Shown here: positions 7,897-14,970 of the stretch, piece by piece
Layout of the letters: each line of letters starts with the position of its first letter
Numbering within the stretch: the stretch's first letter is position 1
Translations under genes and position numbers: made by a program
The notes under the pieces: generated by a model
What the model saw: the letters and a program-made list of their open reading frames with translations, nothing else
What the model was told of the DNA's origin: nothing
Databases searched by the model: none
Assembly (NCBI GenBank): GCA_020726085.1
Contig: DYTG01000013.1
Coordinates: 1 to 16,916 of the forward strand
From: Sulfurovum sp.
Lineage (GTDB): Bacteria; Campylobacterota; Campylobacteria; Campylobacterales; Sulfurovaceae
DNA: 16,916 bases
Reading direction: 5' to 3'

Positions 7897-8010
7897 ATGA
7901 AAGTTAGACCATCAGTCAAGAAGATGTGCGACGATTGCAAAGTAATCAAGCGCAAAGGCATTGTAAGAGTGATTTGCAAAAATCCAAAACATAAACAGAG
8001 ACAAGGATAA
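7897..8010 (+). CDS. rpmJ: 50S ribosomal protein L36 (zinc-binding C+ form)
   Basis: A 37-residue ribosomal protein, too short for most gene callers. It opens MKVRPSVKKMCDDCK and keeps the zinc ligands Cys11, Cys14, Cys27 and His32, so it is the metal-binding form. The start is ATG at 7897, six bases after AGGAG (7886-7890); an in-frame ATG at 7891 sits too close to that site. The stop is two bases before rpsM. It is first in the operon, with no infA before it. Confidence 0.95.
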   Translation: MKVRPSVKKMCDDCKVIKRKGIVRVICKNPKHKQRQG

Positions 8011-8012
8011 TT

Positions 8013-8375
8013 ATGGCTCGTATTGCAGGGGTTGATTTACCAAAGAAAAAGAGAATTGAATACGCTCTAACCTATATCTACGGTATTGGGTTGAAGACTT
8101 CAAGAGATATTCTTGATAAAACACAAATTGACTACAACACCAGAGTGTATGAACTAACCGATGCACAAGCAGCAACCATTCGTAATGAGATTCAAGAGAG
8201 CATTATGGTCGAAGGAGATCTTCGTAAAAAAGTTGCAATGGATATCAAAGCATTAATGGATTTAGGTAGCTACAGAGGACTAAGACACAGACGAGGTCTT
8301 CCAGTTAGAGGTCAAAAAACAAAAACCAATGCGAGAACTCGTAAAGGTAAAAGAAAAACTGTTGGTTCAGCGTAA
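8013..8375 (+). CDS. rpsM: 30S ribosomal protein S13
   Basis: A small-subunit head protein contacting 5S/L5 bridges and tRNA. The 120-residue sequence opens MARIAGVDLPKKKR, has the helix-hairpin-helix YIYGIGLKTS (22-31) and the highly conserved C-terminal blocks YRGLRHRRGLPVRGQKTKTN and RTRKGKRKT. It lies between rpmJ (two-base gap) and rpsK (ten-base gap). Confidence 0.98.
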   Translation: MARIAGVDLPKKKRIEYALTYIYGIGLKTSRDILDKTQIDYNTRVYELTDAQAATIRNEIQESIMVEGDLRKKVAMDIKALMDLGSYRGLRHRRGLPVRGQKTKTNARTRKGKRKTVGSA

Positions 8376-8385
8376 GGGTAGATAG

Positions 8386-8760
8386 ATGGCTAAGAAAAAA
8401 GCAAAAAAAAGTATTGCAAAAGGTGTGGTTTACGTAGCTGCAACTTTTAATAACACAGTAATTACAGTAACCGATGAGATGGGTAATGTAATCTCGTGGA
8501 GTTCGGCTGGTTCATTGGGATTTAAAGGAAGTAAAAAATCTACTCCTTATGCTGCACAACAAGCCGTCGAAGATGCTCTTAACAAAGCAAAAGAGAACGG
8601 TGTTAAAGAGGTTGGTATCAAGGTGCAAGGACCAGGTTCTGGACGAGATACGGCCGTCAAAGCAATTGGTTCAACAGAGGGTATTCGTGTAACATCGCTC
8701 AAAGATATTACGCCACTACCACACAACGGTTGCCGACCACCCAAAAAACGACGCGTGTAA
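8386..8760 (+). CDS. rpsK: 30S ribosomal protein S11
   Basis: A platform protein of the small subunit, close to the Shine-Dalgarno helix. The 124 residues have a lysine-rich start (AKKKAKKSIAKG), the conserved FNNTVITVTD and GFKGSKKSTPYAAQ blocks, and the family-typical C-terminus PLPHNGCRPPKKRRV. It is followed by the longest gap in this operon (76 bases), which holds a hairpin and a -10-like box. Confidence 0.98.
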   Translation: MAKKKAKKSIAKGVVYVAATFNNTVITVTDEMGNVISWSSAGSLGFKGSKKSTPYAAQQAVEDALNKAKENGVKEVGIKVQGPGSGRDTAVKAIGSTEGIRVTSLKDITPLPHNGCRPPKKRRV

Positions 8761-8775
8761 TAAATAACACAAGAG

Positions 8776-8812
8776 TATAATTTGTTGTGCATTGAATGCA
8801 ATGCTGTTTTTG
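8776..8812 (+). terminator. Terminator-like hairpin with T-run between rpsK and rpsD, plus a -10-like box
   Basis: GCATTG (8789-8794), loop AATG and CAATGC (8799-8804) form a perfect six-base-pair stem, followed by TGTTTTT. Just before it, TATAAT (8776-8781) would place a transcription start at the base of the stem. It could be an attenuator that lowers expression of rpsD-rpoA-rplQ, or an RNA processing or protein-binding site. The stem is short, so complete termination is doubtful. Confidence 0.4.
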
Positions 8813-8836
8813 AAGAATGAAATAAAGGTATTATAG

Positions 8837-9463
8837 ATGGCAAGATATAGAGGTCCAGTTGAGAAACTAGAGAGAAGACTAGGCGTTGATCTTGGTTTAA
8901 AGGGTGAGCGAAGACTTGCAGGTAAAAGTGCAATGGAGAAGCGACCCTACGCTCCAGGACAACACGGACAAAGAAGAACAAAAGTTAGCGAGTACGGTCT
9001 CCAGTTACGAGAGAAACAAAAAGCAAAATTTATGTACGGGATTAGCGAAAAGCAGTTTAGAACACTTTTCCAAGAAGCTAATCGTAAAGAGGGCAATACA
9101 GGTAACAACCTCATTGAACTTCTTGAGCGAAGATTGGATAACGTCGTCTATCGTATGGGATTTGCTACGACTAGAGCGTCGGCAAGACAATTTGTAAACC
9201 ACGGTCATATATTAGTAGATGGCAAACGTGTCGATATACCATCGTTTAGAGTTAAGGCGGGTCAAAAGATCGAAATCAAAGAAAAAAGCAAAGCAAACCC
9301 ACAAGTGGTACGAAGCCTAGAGCTTACCAACCAAACAGGCATGGTTGATTGGGTTGATGTAGATAAAGATAAAGTATTTGGTATCTACACACGCATTCCA
9401 CAAAGAGATGAGGTTTCAATTCCTGTTGAAGAGCGTTTAATCGTTGAGCTTTATTCTAAATAA
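8837..9463 (+). CDS. rpsD: 30S ribosomal protein S4
   Basis: A primary 16S rRNA-binding protein that nucleates 30S assembly. The 208-residue protein begins MARYRGPVEKLERRLG, keeps KRPYAPGQHGQRRTKVSEYG, and has the S4 RNA-binding domain (about 98-160: LERRLDNVVYRMGFATTRASARQFVNHGHI). AAAGG precedes the ATG. In Escherichia coli S4 represses its own operon by binding the leader; whether this holds here is unknown, but the only notable structure directly upstream is the 8789-8804 hairpin. Confidence 0.98.
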   Translation: MARYRGPVEKLERRLGVDLGLKGERRLAGKSAMEKRPYAPGQHGQRRTKVSEYGLQLREKQKAKFMYGISEKQFRTLFQEANRKEGNTGNNLIELLERRLDNVVYRMGFATTRASARQFVNHGHILVDGKRVDIPSFRVKAGQKIEIKEKSKANPQVVRSLELTNQTGMVDWVDVDKDKVFGIYTRIPQRDEVSIPVEERLIVELYSK

Positions 9464-9481
9464 TAATTTTTAAGGGTGGTT

Positions 9482-10507
9482 ATGAGAAAAATTAAACTTA
9501 CACCGTTTATGCCAAGCGAGGTTGAAGTTAATGAAATCAGTAACAGTAGAGCACAAATTATAGCCTATCCATTTGAGAGTGGATACGCTATCACTCTAGC
9601 TCACCCGTTACGACGATTAATTTTAAGCAGTTCAATAGGATATGCACCCATCTCTGTAAAAATAGAGGGGGCTTCGCACGAATTTGATAGTATTCGAGGA
9701 ATGCATGAGGATGTTGCGGTCTTTATCATAAATCTCAAAAATATTCGATTTAAAATCAAAGAGGATATTGATAGAGTTGAAGTAAAATACTCTTTTGAGG
9801 GACACAAAGATATTGTTGCTGCAGATCTTAGCAACGACATGGTTGAGGTCGTGACCCCTGAGGCACATCTTGCAACACTTAACGAAGACGCACAGATAAA
9901 CTTTACTTTGGTTATTGCTAAAGGAATAGGATATGTGCCAACAGAGGATTTGCGAGATGAAATTGATGAGGGTTCTATTGCATTGGATGCTTTCTTTACC
10001 CCTGTCAAAAAGGCAAACTACAAGATTGAACCTATGCTTGTAGAGGATAACCCAAATTATGAGAAGATTGTCTTCGATATTGAAACCGATAGCCAAATTT
10101 CAGCCGTAGAGGCATTTACCAACGCATTGGAAGTAATGAATAAGCAACTCTCCGTATTTAATGGAGTTTTGGATGTCGATATTGTTTTGGTTCAATCAAA
10201 AAAGACAAATGACGAAGGTGAGCTTAGAAACTATCTTAAAAGTATTGATTCCCTTGGTTTAAGTGCACGATCATTTAACTCACTTGATAGAGCCAATATT
10301 AAGTATTTGGGTGAGTTGGTACTCATGGATGATAACGAGATTAAAAATATTAAAAATTTAGGTAAAAAGTCACTTGATGAGATCACTGATTGTTTGATTA
10401 GTCAAGGTTTTGGACCAGACTTTGAACTTAGTGATTCGCTTCGTGTGACACTCATCAAAAAATTTGAACAATTAAAAAATGACAAAGGATTAACCCATGA
10501 GACATAA
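9482..10507 (+). CDS. rpoA: DNA-directed RNA polymerase subunit alpha
   Basis: The alpha subunit dimerises to seed polymerase assembly, and its C-terminal domain contacts upstream promoter DNA and activators. The N-terminal domain (about 1-230) includes the conserved FESGYAITLAHPLRRLILSS region; a linker and the helix-hairpin-helix C-terminal domain follow (about 255-330: SLDRANIKYLGELVLMDDNE, NLGKKSLDEI). I chose ATG 9482, six bases after AAGG (9472-9475); an in-frame GTG at 9476 would add two residues but overlaps the ribosome site. The length is 341 residues. The end overlaps rplQ by 11 bases. Confidence 0.97.
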   Translation: MRKIKLTPFMPSEVEVNEISNSRAQIIAYPFESGYAITLAHPLRRLILSSSIGYAPISVKIEGASHEFDSIRGMHEDVAVFIINLKNIRFKIKEDIDRVEVKYSFEGHKDIVAADLSNDMVEVVTPEAHLATLNEDAQINFTLVIAKGIGYVPTEDLRDEIDEGSIALDAFFTPVKKANYKIEPMLVEDNPNYEKIVFDIETDSQISAVEAFTNALEVMNKQLSVFNGVLDVDIVLVQSKKTNDEGELRNYLKSIDSLGLSARSFNSLDRANIKYLGELVLMDDNEIKNIKNLGKKSLDEITDCLISQGFGPDFELSDSLRVTLIKKFEQLKNDKGLTHET

Positions 10508-10850
10508 ACATGGATACCGTAAACTTAGCCGTACTTCGGCACACAGAGCGGCACTTTTGAAAAATCTCTCAATAGCCCTAACAGCGAGTGAGCGTATTGA
10601 GACAACATTGCCCAAAGCTAAAGAGCTTCGTAGCTACTACGAGAAGCTCATTACTAAAGCAATCGTTGATGATTTTAATGCCCACAGAGCAGTTTTTGCA
10701 ATGCTTCAAGACAAAGAGGCTACTAAGAAAATTATGAATGATGTTGCTCCACGATACAGCGATAGAAAAGGTGGATATACTCGTATCATCAAAACACGTA
10801 TGAGACGTGGTGACGCAGCTCCTATGGCAATTATTGAGCTTGTAAAATAG
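10497..10850 (+). CDS. rplQ: 50S ribosomal protein L17
   Basis: A large-subunit protein near the tunnel exit. The 117 residues start MRHKHGYRKLSRTSAHRAAL and end with KTRMRRGDAAPMAIIELV, both family signatures. ATG lies within the rpoA end, preceded by AAAGGA (10484-10489). It is the last gene of the operon and is followed by a hairpin terminator. Confidence 0.97.
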   Translation: MRHKHGYRKLSRTSAHRAALLKNLSIALTASERIETTLPKAKELRSYYEKLITKAIVDDFNAHRAVFAMLQDKEATKKIMNDVAPRYSDRKGGYTRIIKTRMRRGDAAPMAIIELVK

Positions 10851-10861
10851 TCTTTGCTACC

Positions 10862-10896
10862 ATGTGAGTGGACTCAAATCCACCCACATAAATTTT
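10862..10896 (+). terminator. Intrinsic terminator after rplQ
   Basis: ATGTGAGTGGA (10862-10872) pairs with TCCACCCACAT (10879-10889) across the loop CTCAAA: ten pairs with one mismatch, then AAATTTT. It lies 11 bases after the rplQ stop and between convergent genes; no T-run follows on the minus strand, so it serves the ribosomal operon. Confidence 0.65.
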
Positions 10897-10910
10897 CTCA
10901 TACAATCGCC

Positions 10911-11438
10911 CTAACCCAATGCACCCGTAATAACGTAACCATCTTGCGTATCGTAGAGTACATCAATTGACATTGTAAGCGTTTTTCCACTTTCGAGTAT
11001 CACTATTCCTTGAAGTTTAACCTCGTTGTAGTGTTTTTTAATCTCCAAAAACTTAATATTCTCTATCTTTTCAAGTACTTTCATATCGATTTTGCTCTCA
11101 CCCTCTTCAAAAATAGTATTCTCTTGATGATGTACGCCAATGGCTTCGGCGATGTATTGCGCAACACCCATACTGCTATCACCTACTTGGGTTTTATAGT
11201 GTTGGCTTGAACACAAAGCAATAAATGCACTCCAATTGTGTGAAGCAATGCTTGTTTTGATCTCTTGAATAAATAAGAGCAACTGTTTATCCTCAAAAAT
11301 GCCCATTTGAATGACTTTGGATACTTCTGAACTCTTTTCAATCGTTTCATCTTTTGTCTCTTCATCAAGTTTTGCTCCGCCTTGTGAGGCAAAAGAGAGA
11401 AGAGTTAAAGATAAAAGTGTCCATAAGGTTTTTTTCAT
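10911..11438 (-). CDS. Exported protein, NTF2-like in appearance
   Basis: A 175-residue protein with a clear signal peptide (MKKTLWTLLSLTLLSFASQG, likely cleaved near residue 22). An acidic linker (about 25-40) leads into a helical part with SIASHNWSAFIALCSS, then strand-forming segments ending DVLYDTQDGYVITGAL. That order (helices, then a sheet ending in DGW/Y-x-ITG) resembles NTF2-like/DUF4440 domains, but this is a judgement by eye. AGGAG precedes the ATG on the minus strand. It is convergent with rplQ and has its own promoter. There is one N-W-S site, without an acid at -2. No enzymatic role can be stated. Confidence 0.75.
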   Translation of the reverse strand: MKKTLWTLLSLTLLSFASQGGAKLDEETKDETIEKSSEVSKVIQMGIFEDKQLLLFIQEIKTSIASHNWSAFIALCSSQHYKTQVGDSSMGVAQYIAEAIGVHHQENTIFEEGESKIDMKVLEKIENIKFLEIKKHYNEVKLQGIVILESGKTLTMSIDVLYDTQDGYVITGALG

Positions 11439-11465
11439 CGTATGCTCCTAGCGTAATATTTATGC

Positions 11466-11494
11466 ATTGTATCTTAACTTCTCTAAAAACTCAA
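11466..11494 (-). promoter_or_regulatory. Promoter of the minus-strand exported protein
   Basis: Read on the minus strand, TTGAGT and TACAAT (11471-11466) are 17 bases apart, with transcription starting about 20 bases before the ATG. The -10 context GATACAAT is the same as at pglB and the gene after it. Confidence 0.5.
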
Positions 11495-11685
11495 ACCATT
11501 GCAAGGATTCGATTGCTCATAAGTATTTATAATAATAATTTCTTCTTGCATTGTGTAGAAAAAACGAAGCAACAACTCTTTTTTGGGTAAACTAACGAGA
11601 CCAAAAGCGTTTGTTAAAGTCGTTTTATGTTAAAAAACTATAAGTTTTAGTGATAAACGAAAACAGATTTCAAGGAGTATTATTT

Positions 11686-11781
11686 ATGGATACGAATAGC
11701 ATAGACGCTGGTTTAGATAGCATTATGTCACTCAATGGAGCAACCTGCTGCTGCTTTGAATGGAATGGTACAACGTGGTGA
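11686..11781 (+). other. 31-codon ORF with a good ribosome site, probably gene debris
   Basis: AAGGAG at 11672-11677 precedes ATG 11686, reading MDTNSIDAGLDSIMSLNG before running into a Cys-rich stretch and TGA at 11779-11781. A second frame (ATG 11735 to TAG 11806) reads MEQPAAALNGMVQRGETW and looks like its natural continuation after a one-base shift. No family is recognised. It most likely is the intact start of a decayed gene, lying just before the YeiH-like remnant. Confidence 0.3.
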
Positions 11782-12011
11782 AACTTGGCCAGATTCAATT
11801 CGCTAGGCATTATACCTGTTCATATTGTAGAGATTATCAACGAGATTGACACCTTTTTGCTCACCATGGCAATGAGTGCTTTGGGTATGGGGACGATTTT
11901 GCCAAATTCAAAGGTTTGGGACTAGCCCCACTCTATAGTGCTGGAGCGATGTTTGTTTGGCTCGTCATAGGAGGCTTTGTCGTGACAAAGACGGTGTGTT
12001 GGATTTTTTGA
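11782..12011 (+). pseudogene. Remnant of the C-terminus of a YeiH/UPF0324 family transporter
   Basis: Two adjacent frames together give the last ~75 residues of a YeiH-like (putative sulfate exporter family) membrane protein. Frame one reads FNSLGIIPVHIVEIINEIDT and FLLTMAMSALGMGT; after a one-step shift near 11892, frame two reads DFAKFKGLGLAPLYSAGAMF and VWLVIGGFVVTK and ends in TGA at 12009-12011. The order DTFLL-MAM-ALG followed by GL-PL and WLxxGG is diagnostic of this family's end. The rest of the gene (some 250 residues upstream) is absent, so this is a truncated, frameshifted fossil. Confidence 0.65.
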
Positions 12012-12040
12012 TTTCTAATTGGCTTGGATAGTAATGACAA

Positions 12041-12163
12041 CTAAATCTTGGCTTTTGGTGAGACCAGAGTCCGATAAAAGTGCGTAACATCAGAATCTAA
12101 AGGTGCAATAAATTGACACCCTACGGTTATTTCACAAACTTTGGAACTTAAAAAAGAGCCAAG
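12041..12163 (-). pseudogene. 3' remnant of a minus-strand gene, PilZ-like tail
   Basis: On the minus strand a protein-like tail reads SSKVCEITVGCQFI and APLDSDVTHFYRTLV before TAG at 12041-12043. The pattern VGCxFI followed by an acidic helix start resembles the end of PilZ (cyclic-di-GMP-binding) domains. Upstream the frame runs into sequence antisense to the pglB promoter and start, so nothing earlier is coding; the 12163 boundary is approximate. It appears to be the end of a gene removed by a rearrangement next to pglB. Confidence 0.3.
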
Positions 12164-12175
12164 TTTAATTTTTTG

Positions 12176-12190
12176 TAGATACAATATTCT
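12176..12190 (+). promoter_or_regulatory. pglB promoter, -10 region
   Basis: TAGATACAATATTCT contains the -10 box TACAAT (12180-12185), 30 bases before the pglB start. The same 15-base block, with one difference, precedes the next gene (14237-14251). No -35 consensus is seen. Confidence 0.5.
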
Positions 12191-12215
12191 ATCCACTTTA
12201 CAATTAGAGGCAAAT

Positions 12216-14222
12216 ATGAAACTCTCCCCAACCCAAAGTACCCTCAAAGAACTCTTACTCTATGTCGCTCTTGCCTATATTTTTGGTCTATTGGTGCGTT
12301 TGATGGTACTGCAAAATGTGTGGGGAGTGGAGGCTTATTGGTATGAGGGGCGGATATTGCCTATTTGGAGCGATGATGCGGGGCTTTATGGCTACTATGC
12401 TAAGCAGATTTTAGCAGGAGTGAGTTATCCTTTTGAGAGTGATTATATTTTGGGCTATATTATCGCAACCATTGTTCAAGTAACGGGTGTGCCTATTGAC
12501 TGGGTAATGCTTTTGCTTCCTGCTTTTTTGGCTCCGCTTGTGGTCATTCCTATTATTTTGATGGGCTATTGGCTAGGGGTTGTGAAGTTTGCTTTTTATG
12601 CTTCGCTTATTGGGGTAATAGGTATCAACTACTACACACGAAGCTATCTAGGCTATACCGATACCGATACGATTAATCTTTTTTTGGTCTATTTTTTGAT
12701 GAGTTCATTTGCGTTGGTTGCTTACAAACAAGATTTACGTTATGGAATGATTGGCATTGTAGCTTTGGTCTTTCTTGCTGCCTTTTATCACTCCTCCAAA
12801 TCTCTTATTGCGGGTGTATTGGCGATTAATTTTTTGATGGTGTTGATTTTTTACCCCAAATCCAAAGTGCTTTATGGTTTGCTTTTGCTTTTGGGATTGG
12901 CGTTTGCTTTGGTCTTCACAACCCATCTTGCGATTGCTCTTATCGTGCCTCTATTGCTTGTGGGAGTTTTGGAGCATCCTATCTTTTGGAGATTGGATTA
13001 TCGCTTTTATGTAGCTCTTTTTGCGGTGCTTTTGGTGGGCGGGGCGATGGTTGTCGATAGCAGTACTCTCTATGGCCGTGCGTTGGATTACTTCTCGCTC
13101 AATAGTCTCACAACCATCGGAGAGTATCAAATCACCAATGTTCTTGCCACCGTATCCGAAAACCAACAACGCAGCATTTTTGATATATTTGGTCAATTTG
13201 TAGGGATTTGGTTCTATGTGATTGTCGCAACGCTGGGCTATATCGCCCTTGTCTATCATAAAAGAGAGTTTATCTTTTTAGCTCCCCTTTTGCTATTGGG
13301 GTATCTTTCGTTTAAGATTGGTATTCGCTTTACGATGTATGCCGAAATGGTTTTGGCGTTGGGTTTTGTCTATGGACTTTATGCGCTCAAAAAAGAGGAT
13401 TGGGTGCATATTGGGGTAGCGTTTGCTATTACCCTTATGGCGTACAATATCATGCAAGTCAATCGCTACATCAAACCCAAATACTTTGTAGCCGATGATA
13501 TTAAAGCTCTTCATGCACTTACAATCAAACCCCAAGATACCATTATTAGCTGGTGGGATTACGGATGGCCTCTATGGTACTATGTGGGTAGTCAAAACAC
13601 CTACATCGACAACGGGGCCAATCAATCAGGGGGTACGGTTTTTGTCGCCAAAATGCTCTTTGCTACCCCACAAATTGCTTACGATATAGCCAAACTCATC
13701 GCAACACGCACCCAAGATTTAAGGCTTTTAAAGAATGAACACACTATCCATGAGGGGGCCAAAACCATCGCTTTGGACAAACGCAATGTCTATATTATGC
13801 TCCATCGCAATATGCTTCGCACCTTTAATACGTTGGCTACTTTTGCCGATAGGGATTTTATAAATGGCACAATGAACTCCTCAAGAACCTTTGGTATCGC
13901 ACCCATTACCCGCAAAGATTCCACTGCTATTTTGGGAGCAAATTTTAGCCTTGATACGGACAAAGGGATACTAACTCAAGGGGCTACTTCTCTTAGACTT
14001 CACTCCATTATCACATTTCAAAACAATCAAATACTCTCTTCCAAACTCTTTGACCCCAACAGCAGACACAGTGTTATTGTTCACAACAAACATCTTATCT
14101 CTATTGATAACGATAGCCTCAATACTCTTTTTATTCAAACTTTGGTACTCAATCGTGCGTTAAGTGAGCATTTTAGGCTTTTGTTTGAAACTTCTAACTT
14201 TAAAATTTTTAATTTAAAATAA
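12216..14222 (+). CDS. pglB: Bacterial oligosaccharyltransferase PglB (STT3 family)
   Basis: Transfers a lipid-linked oligosaccharide to Asn in acceptor sequons of exported proteins, acting on the periplasmic side of the inner membrane. Residues 1-430 are polytopic membrane; 431-668 form the periplasmic domain. Catalytic-site motifs are SDD (52-54) in the first loop, DTD (149-151), TVSE (312-315, the TIxE/SVSE motif of external loop 5), Arg371 in GIRFTMY, and the STT3 signature WWDYGWP (446-452). The length of 668 residues is close to the 713 of Campylobacter jejuni PglB. ATG 12216 with AGAGG (12206-12210) is preferred to an in-frame upstream ATG at 12141 that lies before the promoter. No glycan-assembly genes (pglA, C, D, K) are in the window. 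Twelve residues after the catalytic Glu, where Campylobacter has the arginine that reads the -2 acid, this protein has Gln327. Confidence 0.93.
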   Translation: MKLSPTQSTLKELLLYVALAYIFGLLVRLMVLQNVWGVEAYWYEGRILPIWSDDAGLYGYYAKQILAGVSYPFESDYILGYIIATIVQVTGVPIDWVMLLLPAFLAPLVVIPIILMGYWLGVVKFAFYASLIGVIGINYYTRSYLGYTDTDTINLFLVYFLMSSFALVAYKQDLRYGMIGIVALVFLAAFYHSSKSLIAGVLAINFLMVLIFYPKSKVLYGLLLLLGLAFALVFTTHLAIALIVPLLLVGVLEHPIFWRLDYRFYVALFAVLLVGGAMVVDSSTLYGRALDYFSLNSLTTIGEYQITNVLATVSENQQRSIFDIFGQFVGIWFYVIVATLGYIALVYHKREFIFLAPLLLLGYLSFKIGIRFTMYAEMVLALGFVYGLYALKKEDWVHIGVAFAITLMAYNIMQVNRYIKPKYFVADDIKALHALTIKPQDTIISWWDYGWPLWYYVGSQNTYIDNGANQSGGTVFVAKMLFATPQIAYDIAKLIATRTQDLRLLKNEHTIHEGAKTIALDKRNVYIMLHRNMLRTFNTLATFADRDFINGTMNSSRTFGIAPITRKDSTAILGANFSLDTDKGILTQGATSLRLHSIITFQNNQILSSKLFDPNSRHSVIVHNKHLISIDNDSLNTLFIQTLVLNRALSEHFRLLFETSNFKIFNLK

Positions 14223-14236
14223 TTGATATATTTATT

Positions 14237-14257
14237 TAGATACAATATACTGTACAG
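14237..14257 (+). promoter_or_regulatory. Promoter of the Asn/Thr-repeat protein gene, with palindrome at the start site
   Basis: TAGATACAATATACT carries TACAAT (14241-14246) and matches the pglB promoter block at 14 of 15 bases. The perfect palindrome CTGTACAG (14250-14257) sits where transcription should begin and could be an operator. A weak six-pair hairpin follows at 14276-14293 in the leader. Confidence 0.5.
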
Positions 14258-14322
14258 GTAAGTCAGCAAGCGTTGAGAGGCAATTGTGTCTCTTTAAATT
14301 TCTATATTTTAAAAGGATAAAT

Positions 14323-14967
14323 ATGAAGTTGATTAAAATAGCATCGACTTTGTCGATGTTTGGCTTTTTATTTGTTGCTAATGCCGTAAGTGTGGTTGCT
14401 ACTAATGATAACAGCACCAACACAAACAGTACCGTTATTGACCTAAACGATAACGCTACCAATAGCAATAGCACAATGTTGGATGTACCAAAAGGCAGAA
14501 GTGTCATTAGTGGGGATATTAATATCTCTAAACTCCCCAATACAATTCACTCAGTTTGGATTGTCGATGGTGGTAATTGGAAAGGCTATTCACCTCACTC
14601 AATAGTCAATGAGGAGATCAAAGAGTCCTATATTTTACTTACTGAAAACATCTCGGCACGAAAAGCTACGATGGTTTTTGCGATGGAAGATACGCAATTG
14701 GAGATTGTTATCCCTAGTGACCCAGAGGATGTCACACGACTCTACGGTAAAGGATTATCACTTCACGGTGCAAATGCTCAAAGCTTCAGTGCTTACGATA
14801 TTGTTTGTTCAAGAGAGAGTGATGCACTTACAGCAGCGATTAAAGTAATGGGTGATGTACCAACGGTGTTTGCACCCGAGCGAGAGGTTGAGAGTTATGA
14901 AAACTTTGTCAATATCTATGAGAATGAGGGATATTTTGTCCTTTGTGAAGAAGCCAAAGAGGAGTAG
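14323..14967 (+). CDS. Exported protein with Asn/Thr-rich tandem repeat and glycosylation sequons
   Basis: A 214-residue protein with a signal peptide (MKLIKIASTLSMFGFLFVAN, cleavage probably near 21-27). Directly after it come two copies of a 14-residue repeat: 28-41 (NDNSTNTNSTVIDL) and 42-55 (NDNATNSNSTMLDV), giving four N-x-N-x-T units. A full bacterial sequon DINIS (65-69, Asn67) and an N-I-S at 109-111 follow, six N-x-S/T in all. The rest (60-214) looks like a folded soluble domain with Cys near VCSRES and at the end (VLCEEA). The start is ATG 14323 after AAAGGA; an in-frame ATG at 14284 would bury the signal peptide and ignore that site. It has its own promoter after pglB and ends three bases before the lipoprotein gene, so those two are co-transcribed. 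No family is recognised. Confidence 0.8.
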   Translation: MKLIKIASTLSMFGFLFVANAVSVVATNDNSTNTNSTVIDLNDNATNSNSTMLDVPKGRSVISGDINISKLPNTIHSVWIVDGGNWKGYSPHSIVNEEIKESYILLTENISARKATMVFAMEDTQLEIVIPSDPEDVTRLYGKGLSLHGANAQSFSAYDIVCSRESDALTAAIKVMGDVPTVFAPEREVESYENFVNIYENEGYFVLCEEAKEE

Positions 14968-14970
14968 GGG

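Noticed and set aside
8547..8981. 144-codon minus-strand ORF across rpsK and rpsD
   Set aside because: It is antisense to two ribosomal protein genes and has no supporting start signals.
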